The notes under the pieces are model-generated. The model was given only the letters and a program-made list of their open reading frames with translations, was not told the origin of the DNA and did not search any database. DNA of 64,000 nucleotides from Macrocystis pyrifera (taxonomy: Eukaryota; Sar; Phaeophyceae; Laminariales; Laminariaceae), in NCBI GenBank assembly GCA_031763025.1, contig JASSKH010000003.1:9127078-9191077 (forward strand), in the 5' to 3' direction. This document shows positions 56,801 to 64,000 of the stretch, in pieces. A program made the position numbers and the translations under genes. Within the stretch, counting starts at the first letter, position 1. Each line of letters begins with the position of its first letter.

Positions 56801-57298
56801 CAACGTTGGCCCGGCGTTCACGGGCGTGATTTTAGTCTCCAACTCGGCTGAAATTGGGGGTGCTGTTTCGATATTTGGCTCTGGTACTAAGCAGCCCAAC
56901 GATTATTCCACAACATTCGACCAGTGCCGGTTCATCGACAACCGGGCAATAGCAACAGGCGGAGCCATAAACAGCGCGGCTGGAAAAGATACTATTTTCA
57001 GCAGCGTCTTCGAGGGCAACTCGGCGGGGGCTGGGGGGGCTCTGAGACTGGCAGGCACGGCGTCTATCTACAATTGCTCGTTTGTGGAGAACACTTCGGA
57101 TGACGGAGAAGGGGCAGTCGTGTCTAACATCGGCTTCATTGCGAGGGTCGAGAACATCTCTTTCGACGGCAACCGGTTCGACTGCCCATCGAGCATGTTC
57201 CAGGATTACAACACGGTATGGAGTGATTCTCGTGTGCGAACTTTAGACGACGTAACAACGCCATGGAGCTTCTTGTGGACGAGAGTTTCGACAACATA
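53898..57298 (+). CDS. Exon 1: signal peptide, LNRs, POMP repeats
   Basis: The LNR modules (about residues 31-66, 103-137, 167-203) share NGLCDAANNNPSCGYDGGDC-like spacing, with Cys and Asp residues that bind calcium in Notch LNRs. Here each ends CC.CTC, an extra Cys pair. From about residue 225 to the exon end, repeats of about 30 aa carry GGA(M/V/L) and (F/S).(N/G)NSA, often with SSVSWSG; this is the chlamydial-type POMP beta-helix pattern. Many N-glycosylation sequons are present. The exon ends at a GTACGT donor (57299). Confidence 0.85.
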
Positions 57299-60200
57299 GT
57301 ACGTAAAGCATGCCCACGTTTGGCCGCTATATGAGCTTCACTCACGCGGGACACCGTGTAACTGCAATACTAGGGTACGACGGGTTTCGGTTATTGTAGC
57401 AGGATTCGGTGTTAAAAACGCAGGGGGCGTGGTTCATGTGCGTGCATCTTAAATATATGCTGCTCTGGTTGTGCTGTCGTCTGACTCAACAGATCTGACG
57501 TACATACTGCTTCCGTAGAATTTTCGTGGCAGGAAACGCTAAACATTTACATCGAACCGAGAGTACAGCTCAACCACACGCCCCCTCCAAGACAGCTCTT
57601 TTGAAGAATCACACAAGCTCATTATCCTGAAGCCATCAGAACTGCACGAAATCTCATGTTTTTATCTCAATCTCAATGCCTCGGAACGTAATTGTACCTG
57701 CTCTCTTGTATGGCAGTCGAGCGATCCATTCGAGGTCGCCTGCCACGGGTGCCATACCGCGTGCGAAGGGTGCAACTTCGTCGAAGGGCTCCGGGCTCCG
57801 ACATGCACGGATGCCATGGACCACTCCACAAGCAACGGCGGTAACGTTACCCTGCAAACACTTTCGATCCAGAGGGGGTTCTGGCGAGCCACCGCGTCCA
57901 GCACAGAGGTCCTCGCATGCTATAACGCCGACGCCTGTCTGGGAGGGATCACGGGGACATCTGGCTACTGCCTCGACGGCTATGAAGGACCATGTGGGTG
58001 CTTGATATTATATGTCGATTTAATTCGAACGCTTTGAGGAGTAGTAGGATATGTATTATAGTCCATGTGTGGGCATTCATCATTGAACATAAGACGTCTT
58101 GGGGGAGCTTTGCATGATGTTCCGCCCAACGCGCGTTGTACAGTGTGTTAATTTCAATGCTTGGTCGCCGGTGATCGCCCCTTTGTAGACGTCGCACACG
58201 TTTTGTATGATAGGCAGTTGTTGACAGAACTACGTAGCCTTTCGCCGACTACCGGTAGTTAGTTCGAAGCACTGCAGCAAGTATCGTTGTTTGGTAGCTT
58301 GACTCGTTCCAACATTCCGGCCACTCAGTGCACGGGTACCAGTAGGTAACGAATCCGGGCATTCACGCCGTAGTAAGCTGTGGCAGAAGGGGGCTGTCAA
58401 TTAGCCGGACGCTCTATATCGGCTGTTTCCCCGCTAGAACCGGCCTGAATATGGACAAGACCCTCCTTTATGTCACGTACCCGTGCAAAACCTCTTGTTT
58501 CTACTCCTCCCCCGGGTTGGTTGTTGGCTCGTTTTTTTTTCCGTTTCGCCCAGATTGCAGCGTTTGCAGCGACGGGTACTCGGCACAGCTAAGCTTTACG
58601 TGCAGCAAGTGCTCGGATGCCAGCGCCGTCGGCATCGTGGTCGCGGTCGCCCTCGGGATCGGGACCCTCCTCGTGGCCGTTGCCGTGGTTTCGTACGTGA
58701 TGTCGGGGGAGGCCGGCTTGGATGCGGGGCAAGGACTCGTAGAGCGCTTGACGTGGTATGTACCGCTCCAATCCGCGAAGATCGTGATCGTGGCTTGGCA
58801 AATACTGACACAGGTTAGTGGGGTCATGCTTTTTGTTTGGGTTCACGCGCGGTTTGTGTACACGTATCTGTATGGGCTCAATTTCCCATGGCGTAGGTGC
58901 GTTTAGTCTGCACTTGTAGCTTGCTGTGGACACCATAGTTCCGTGGTGCCGCAAGATAGGGAAAAAAAGGTCACCGATCTGCTTCCGCCGCCGAGTGGTT
59001 TCCAGCTGTAGCTGCTGTAAATGTGCTGGTGTAGTATTTTTGTCTTGCGAAAAGGTCACTCGTCGATGGGATGACAGATGGCGTTAAAATACGCCAAAAC
59101 TAGCTGTATACAGGACTTACAGACAACCCGACGTGAGGCCGTTTGGCATGGTATTCGATGGTTCGATTCGAGAAAATCCCCCGAATATTTCCGCTCGAAC
59201 CCCTGAGTTCGTTAAATATCTGGTATATATTGCCTGGTATATCACGAAGAAGGTTAGGCAGTGTTGCCACTTTTCACCGCATAATTTTCGCCGGGGAGAA
59301 CCCTATACACCAGCCCGGCCACAACATTCGGGGCACAAACCGGACGATAACCACCAACGCGTGTGCCGGCTCTAGAGTCACCAAACAGCCCGTGCATATA
59401 CTGCGGAAATATTCTCCAAGATTTAATTTCGTCTGACAAAGTTTGGCGTTTTTTTTCTGCGCGGAAAATCTGAAACTCATGAGCCGATTCGTACAAGTAT
59501 TTATTTTGTCTCATAAACAAAACTTTGTTCCGACAGCAACCTTTGTGTGCCTGCGTACGCATGCATGTGAACCCCCTATCGTCGTTTATCGCACCAGTTC
59601 GCTTCTGTGGCAAACGTAATTTACCCCGACGTCTACCAGCACTTCTTGGACGGTCTGGACTTCTTCAACTTCGACCTCAGCTGGGCTCTGTCGGTGGGCT
59701 GCGTCGTTGACATCGACTTCCACGACCGACTGCTGGTTTCCACGATCACCCCCATCGCAGCCTTGCTGTTCCTGGCGTGTACCTACGCCGCCGCCGTCCA
59801 CGTCAACCGCGGACAGTCCGAGAGCCTAAAAATCGTCCAGAAAAAGCACGTGACTATGGTGCTCCTGCTGACGTTTATGGTGTACTCGAGCGTCAGCTCC
59901 ACCCTGTTCAAGGCGTTCGCGTGCGAGGAGCTGGACGGCGACAAGTACTACCTTCGCACGGACTACCGCATCGAGTGCGACTCCTCGAAACACAGAGCTT
60001 TCCAGGCGTACGCGGGCGTCATGATCGTCCTGTACACGGTGGGCATTCCTTTTCTCTACTCTTGCCTTCTGTTCAGGGATCGTAACGTGTTGAAGATAGA
60101 CGAAGCCAAGCGAGGAGAAGACCCTCCGCGCGTCACTGCGACCTCAAGTCTATGGGAGCCGTACACGTCGAAGGTATTCTACTACGAAGTGATCGAGTGC

Positions 60201-60656
60201 GGCCGGCGGATCCTGCTCGCCGGCGTGGTAGTGTTCATCTACCCCAACACGGCGGCGCAGGTTGCCGTGACGCTGATGATCGCCTTCGCCTTCGTCGTCA
60301 TCTCCGAAGTTCTGGCCCCCTACACGTCCCCATGGGACACCTGGATCAGCCGTATGGGGCACGTGGTCGTGTTTATCAGCATGTACGTCGCCCTCCTACT
60401 CAAGGTGGACGTGTCGAATGAGCGGGTCGGCAGTCAGAAGACCTTCGAGGCCGTCCTCGTGGCTGTCCACGGGTGCATGATTCTGGTGGTGGTGGTCGAG
60501 GCCGTCGTGGAATCTTGGCACCTGAAGGCGGGCCTTACGATCGGACCGGCGGTCAGAAGGCGCCTGAGTCCGTCCTCGTGGTTGGTGCCCACGCGCGCGT
60601 GCTGCTGGCGGTGCTGGCGGCGGTGCTCGAGGCTGCCGTGTTGTCGCACTCGCTGA
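53898..60656 (+). CDS. LNR/POMP-repeat multi-pass membrane protein, 4 exons
   Basis: The model joins 53898-57298, 57596-57993, 58554-58813 and 59598-60656 (5118 nt, about 1705 aa, in frame throughout). The chosen ATG gives a signal peptide (about residues 1-26, hydrophobic core ASFFFSAMVALSCCLCG). Then come three Notch/LNR-type modules, roughly 25 POMP-type repeats, a Cys-rich region and 7-8 membrane segments, with a short Arg/Cys-rich tail. It is therefore predicted at the cell surface with a huge extracellular beta-helix. The ligand and signalling role are unknown; similar LNR/POMP/multi-TM proteins are familiar from brown algal and other stramenopile genomes. No frameshift or stop was seen, so it is likely functional. 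Exon 4's end is the least certain part. Confidence 0.75.
57596..57993 (+). CDS. Exon 2: Cys-rich region
   Basis: An acceptor after CCCCCTCCAAGACAG joins in phase to exon 1. The frame is open and contains CHGCHTACEGCNF and NGGNVTLQTLSIQRGFWRA, then ACYNADACLGGI, the EGF-like Cys-rich block that follows POMP repeats in this family. Donor GTGGGT at 57994. The acceptor choice is inferred; alternatives at 57561-57569 would add a few residues. Confidence 0.7.
58554..58813 (+). CDS. Exon 3: Cys-rich end and first TM helix
   Basis: The acceptor TTTCGCCCAG joins exon 2 to give EGPYCSVCSDGYSAQLSFTC, restoring the expected Cys spacing. Then comes a clear membrane segment, VGIVVAVALGIGTLLVAVAV. The exon ends AWQILTQ at a GTTAGT donor (58814). 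Confidence 0.8.
59598..60656 (+). CDS. Exon 4: multi-pass membrane domain
   Basis: The acceptor TTATCGCACCAG gives a phase-0 join to exon 3. At least six further hydrophobic segments are visible, among them ITPIAALLFLACTYAAAV, VTMVLLLTFMVYSSVSS, YAGVMIVLYTVGIPFLYS, AVTLMIAFAFVVISEVL and AVHGCMILVVVVEAVV. The loop between segments has conserved-looking YRIECDSSKHRAFQAYAG. The last 45 codons (Arg/Cys/Ser-rich) may be over-read past a missed splice site. Confidence 0.8.
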   Translation, partial: FASVANVIYPDVYQHFLDGLDFFNFDLSWALSVGCVVDIDFHDRLLVSTITPIAALLFLACTYAAAVHVNRGQSESLKIVQKKHVTMVLLLTFMVYSSVSSTLFKAFACEELDGDKYYLRTDYRIECDSSKHRAFQAYAGVMIVLYTVGIPFLYSCLLFRDRNVLKIDEAKRGEDPPRVTATSSLWEPYTSKVFYYEVIECGRRILLAGVVVFIYPNTAAQVAVTLMIAFAFVVISEVLAPYTSPWDTWISRMGHVVVFISMYVALLLKVDVSNERVGSQKTFEAVLVAVHGCMILVVVVEAVVESWHLKAGLTIGPAVRRRLSPSSWLVPTRACCWRCWRRCSRLPCCRTR

Positions 60657-60669
60657 AAGAGGTGATGTT

Positions 60670-60945
60670 GGAAATGATGCGTGTCGTGAAGCTCTGTCTC
60701 TTTTTTTGGAGAAGTGATGTAAATTTAGCGAGGCTCATAACCTGAGGTACAGATGCTCTGTCTCTGTGAGGAGAGATGTAGATCAAAGTGTGAGGCCCGT
60801 AATCTGTGGGGTCGACGCTCTGAAGAGACATGTCAGATCAGAGAGCAACGCTCATAATCTTTGGGACAGAGGCTCTGTCTCTGTGAGGAGGCATGTAGAC
60901 GAAAGAGCGAGGCTCATAATCTGTTAGACAGAGCCTCAACACGCA
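60670..60945 (+). repeat. 3'-UTR tandem repeat, about 65 bp, four units
   Basis: Units contain GCTCTGTCTCTGTGAGGAG, ATGTAGA and GAGGCTCATAATCTG with differences. They start just after the stop codon of the POMP-repeat gene, so they probably lie in its 3' untranslated region. No clear poly(A) signal is fixed. Confidence 0.6.
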
Positions 60946-62528
60946 CCATTCCAGCAAAATCAGACACAGCGGGAGGACCCTATGCCGCCCTGGTTCCGCG
61001 GCGGCAAGTCGTTAAGCTGCAATGATGGCAGATTAAGAGGGGGGGGTAGGTTTGGGAAGACAGCAATAGTAGTTGCATGCCGAGCTTCCCCTGCGATTAT
61101 GTGGCCGTGCATTTTATTTTACTTTGGCGCTAACGTCCTCGGGGTTTTACACTGCTCTACCGTAGAGATCTGTTGTAGAGCAAAATGACGACTAGATATA
61201 CCGTGCGTTCAAGCTTGTGGAACTCGGTGGTAATGCGTTCCTGTACGCCAACTCAAAGGAGGGGCGGGGTGGGGTCGTGGGTGAAGGGGGAACAATTTTT
61301 CGTAGTTTTATTTTTTGGATAAATCGCTAAAACAAAATACGTGGCGAGCAAGAAAATCGGCAGATTTGTTGAAAGCAGCAAACATGTTACACGTAAGTAC
61401 GGTAAGTTAAAATTAATAGCACTATAATTTTCGAATTGCCCGGGCTCGTGTGCGGAATACGAGTTTGTCTTTCAGTCAACAGTCTGTGACATCAATTCCC
61501 TAGGTTTACCTAGGGTACAGTTAGGCATGGGAATGGATTTGTTTTAGACATATGAAAATGTCCAGTCTATTCGAGAAGTCTGCCACCACCCTATTTACTT
61601 GGTTTTAGAATACATTCACGTGTAGCACCGAGCACCTGATTTCTCGACACGGGAAACGAATTAAATGATAAAGTTCGACAGACATCTCCCGTCGATGGAG
61701 AATGATCAACTGACTCGTTGTGTTTGATCTGCAGATTTATGCTCCGTTAATTTTTTGTGGAAATACACGAGAAAAATCTATTTTTCAGGTTGTATTCGTA
61801 TCCTCCTGTCTATTTAACTATACTAGAAAATATAAACCAGTCAATCGATGCGGAAGGATTTTGCGCGCACAGCAATGCAATCCGCCTGAATCCGACAAGT
61901 AGCCGACATGAAATCCGTTGCACGAGTTGACCTTATTTTGAAGAGTCAATTGTTGATGGGAAATTCGACAAGAAATATCCCGAGATAAAAACAAAGGACG
62001 TCCAGTCTTCATGGTATCGGGCAAACGGTGCCGGGCATGAAAGCGGCCGCACGCCGAGTGATCGCCATCACACCCGGTGTCATCGCAGCAGCGAAGACCA
62101 TCTGCGATCAGGCCTTGATGCAGCAGGAAGCGAGTTATCCCTAGCGTTCAGACATGAACGCATCACTATTGTTGTCTCACGTGAGACAACGATCGAGTAA
62201 AAATACTCTACCGTACCACCCTGTCTGGACATTTAGGAATGATTTAATCATTAAATGTGAAAATACGCTGATCTTTACATTTCCGGACAGAGTGGTAGGT
62301 ACGTACGAATACATACAGCAGCAGCATGCAGATTTCAGGCACGTGGTGAATGCAGCCTTGGCCGCAAGGCTCAAGCCTAGCTGCACGCACAGCAACAACT
62401 TACTCGTGAGCTAGAAGTGGGGCGTGCTGCCACGGAGGTGCAGGCAGCGCCGTCAAACTCCCGGTCTCGGCGAAGTGCAGTATAGCAACACGTGGCCGAG
62501 TGTCGATGCTGTGTGTAGGTACGAGGTG
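60946..62528. other. Intergenic, one strong palindrome
   Basis: A perfect 20-bp palindrome GTTGTCTCACGTGAGACAAC lies at 62171-62190, containing the E-box CACGTG. Frames up to 86 codons have no domain. Confidence 0.5.
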
Positions 62529-62863
62529 CAAGGCGCTTCGCTCCGCGGGCGGCCTACGCCGCCCGCTACGCTCGCTCAGGAAGGAAACGTACATCAAATT
62601 ATGCGAAGGGGACCAAGGCCCATGATTGAATATTGCTTTTTTCATGACCGTAGTTGCAAACTGGCGACTTGATATTGCCAAGAGTCCCCCCCCGCCGCCA
62701 TGCTTCAGGAGAAAACAGCTCGGACGCCACATACGCTTCGCGTCGCGGGCGGTTTTCCGCCACGCTTGCTCACATGTCGTACGCACGTACACACCTCAGG
62801 TGGATACTTATTTTCTTCTTTCGATATGCTCTATGTCTGTACTCGTATGTACGAAAGATAAAG
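62529..62863 (+). repeat. 330-bp direct repeat, copy 1
   Basis: From CAAGGCGCTTCGCTCCGCGG to TATGTACGAAAGATAAA, it matches 63674-64000 with small indels. Near the start, GCGGGCGGC and GCCGCCCGC form a 9-bp hairpin with a 4-nt loop; a second GC-rich patch reads CTTCGCGTCGCGGGCGG. Confidence 0.85.
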
Positions 62864-63673
62864 CACAGCACGGCACAGCAAAACAGCAAAAACAATGAAA
62901 ATGAAACCGAAAAGTTCTGAAGGAAAGAAAAATCCCCGTCCTCTTCCGTGTAATAATTTACTACCTGATTGGAACACCTTACACCGGTCAAGAAGAAAAA
63001 AAAGAAAAAAAGAAAAAATCAAACAGCAGAGCTTCTCTCTCAGCCTCGTACCCCGCCCGCCCCTCTCGCGACCATCTCGCTACCGATTCGGTCCGGGTAA
63101 AGTTTTCCTTCCTCTCTTCCACAATGAGCCCCGTCGCCCGCCTCGCGTAAAGCCCGGTGCTCCCCGTGGACCTCGTTCGCCAGCTCGACAATGTTGGTGC
63201 TCAGACTGGGTTTAATGTTCAGTCCGGTCGCAAAAATAAGCACTGCTTGCATATTATCTTACAATCCCGAACGACCCTTAAATACTCGTACGTACTCTAT
63301 CAAAAATCACAAGTGGAGGCCAGACAGAGCCTATTGATGTATCCCTCGTGTCTCGAGGCACACGCGACGCCTAGGCACGAAAGCGGCGACTGCGCTCCTT
63401 GCAACTCCCTCTCTACCCGTCAGCACCCGGTGACACCCACGACGGTGCCGGCTTCGCCTGCCGCGCCGTGCTCGGAGTACACGCACGTACACAAAACGAA
63501 AGAAGAAAAGGGAAAGGAGGACTGAAAGTACGAAGAGAAATGGAGAAAACAAAGACCCGCTGGAAAGGTCCGGCAAGTAATAAACGGAGGCGATTTCCAA
63601 GCGGGAGTTCTGAGAGGCCAGGGATGTACCAACCGAGCACGCTCAGAGATCGAGATATCTACAAGTAGTTCTA
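62864..63673. other. Spacer between 330-bp direct repeats
   Basis: A-rich then CT-rich sequence of 810 bp without a recognisable gene. If the repeats are LTRs this would be a small non-autonomous interior, but the copies lack TG...CA ends. Confidence 0.4.
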
Positions 63674-64000
63674 CAAGGCGCTTCGCTCCGCGGGCGGGCT
63701 GCGCCGCCCGCTACCCTCGCTCAGGAAGGAAAAGTACATCAAATTATGCGAAGCGGACGGAGGTTCATGAATGAACATTGTTTTTAATTGTACAGTTGCA
63801 AACTGGCGACTTGATAATGCCAAGAGTCCCGCCGCCATGCTTTAGGAGAAAACAGCTCGGACGCCACATACGCTTCGCGTCGCGGGCGGTGTTCCGTCAC
63901 ACTTGCTCACATGTCGTACGTACGTACACACCCCAGGTATGATACTTATTTTCTTCTTTCGATGTGCTCTGTGTCGGTCCGCGTATGTACGAAAGATAAA
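63674..64000 (+). repeat. 330-bp direct repeat, copy 2 (reaches window end)
   Basis: Same sequence as copy 1; the hairpin arms are preserved although the loop differs (GGGCGGGCTGCGCCGCCCGC). The window stops where homology is still running. Confidence 0.85.

Noticed and set aside
57676-58005. Separate 109-codon gene
   Set aside because: Another frame of exon 2 of the POMP-repeat gene; the exon-2 frame gives conserved Cys spacing and phase-matched splice sites.
60473-60745. Alternative C-terminal frame of the membrane protein
   Set aside because: Loses the last hydrophobic helix pattern at its start and runs into the 3' tandem repeats; cannot be excluded if an unseen intron exists.

Overview
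The window looks like nuclear DNA of a eukaryote, most likely a brown alga (Ectocarpus-like). Supporting this are one large spliced gene for a secreted/membrane protein with Notch-type LNR modules, polymorphic-outer-membrane-protein (POMP) beta-helix repeats and a multi-pass C-terminus; GT-AG introns; TTAGGG-type interstitial tracts; and very dense, mutually nested retroelements. The taxon is inferred from family resemblance, not from a search. I saw no rRNA, CRISPR or bacterial-type operon.

Layout. 1-11960: gene-poor DNA with a 335-bp hAT-like MITE (8-bp target duplication) carrying a telomere-like tract, and copies of a tRNA-derived SINE family. 11962-32105: an array of two unrelated repeat units, E (about 1.3 kb) and F (about 1.1-1.7 kb), broken by later insertions whose empty sites survive in sister copies. 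The insertions are a MITE, a 216-bp miniature LTR element (16006-16221), a 7.1-kb coding-poor LTR element (21480-28577) and a LINE (about 28597-30912). 33017-33881: decayed OTU-type cysteine-protease-like gene. 34158-36796: foldback/Mutator-like element with about 620-bp compound inverted ends. 37506-45368: complete but mutated Ty1/copia element (5-bp duplication ATACC) that splits an open reading frame. 45660-50345: tandem repeats, a SINE interrupted by a TRIM-like element, and a related TRIM-like copy. 50440-51823: fossil of a chromodomain-bearing Ty3/gypsy polyprotein. 52456-53350: coding-like but unrecognised remnant. 53898-60656: the one gene that looks alive, four exons and about 1705 aa. 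60657-64000: 3' repeats, a palindrome and a pair of 330-bp direct repeats.

The most unusual object is the 216-bp element at 16006-16221. It has two 73-bp TG...CA direct repeats and a CTCG duplication, and its 70-bp interior appears to hold only a tRNA(Ser)-like 3' half ending in CCA (on the opposite strand a primer-binding site) plus a polypurine tract. The 7.1-kb element likewise abuts a tRNA 3' end at its LTR. The identifiable LTR elements, the LINE, the gypsy fossil and the SINEs all read on the minus strand.
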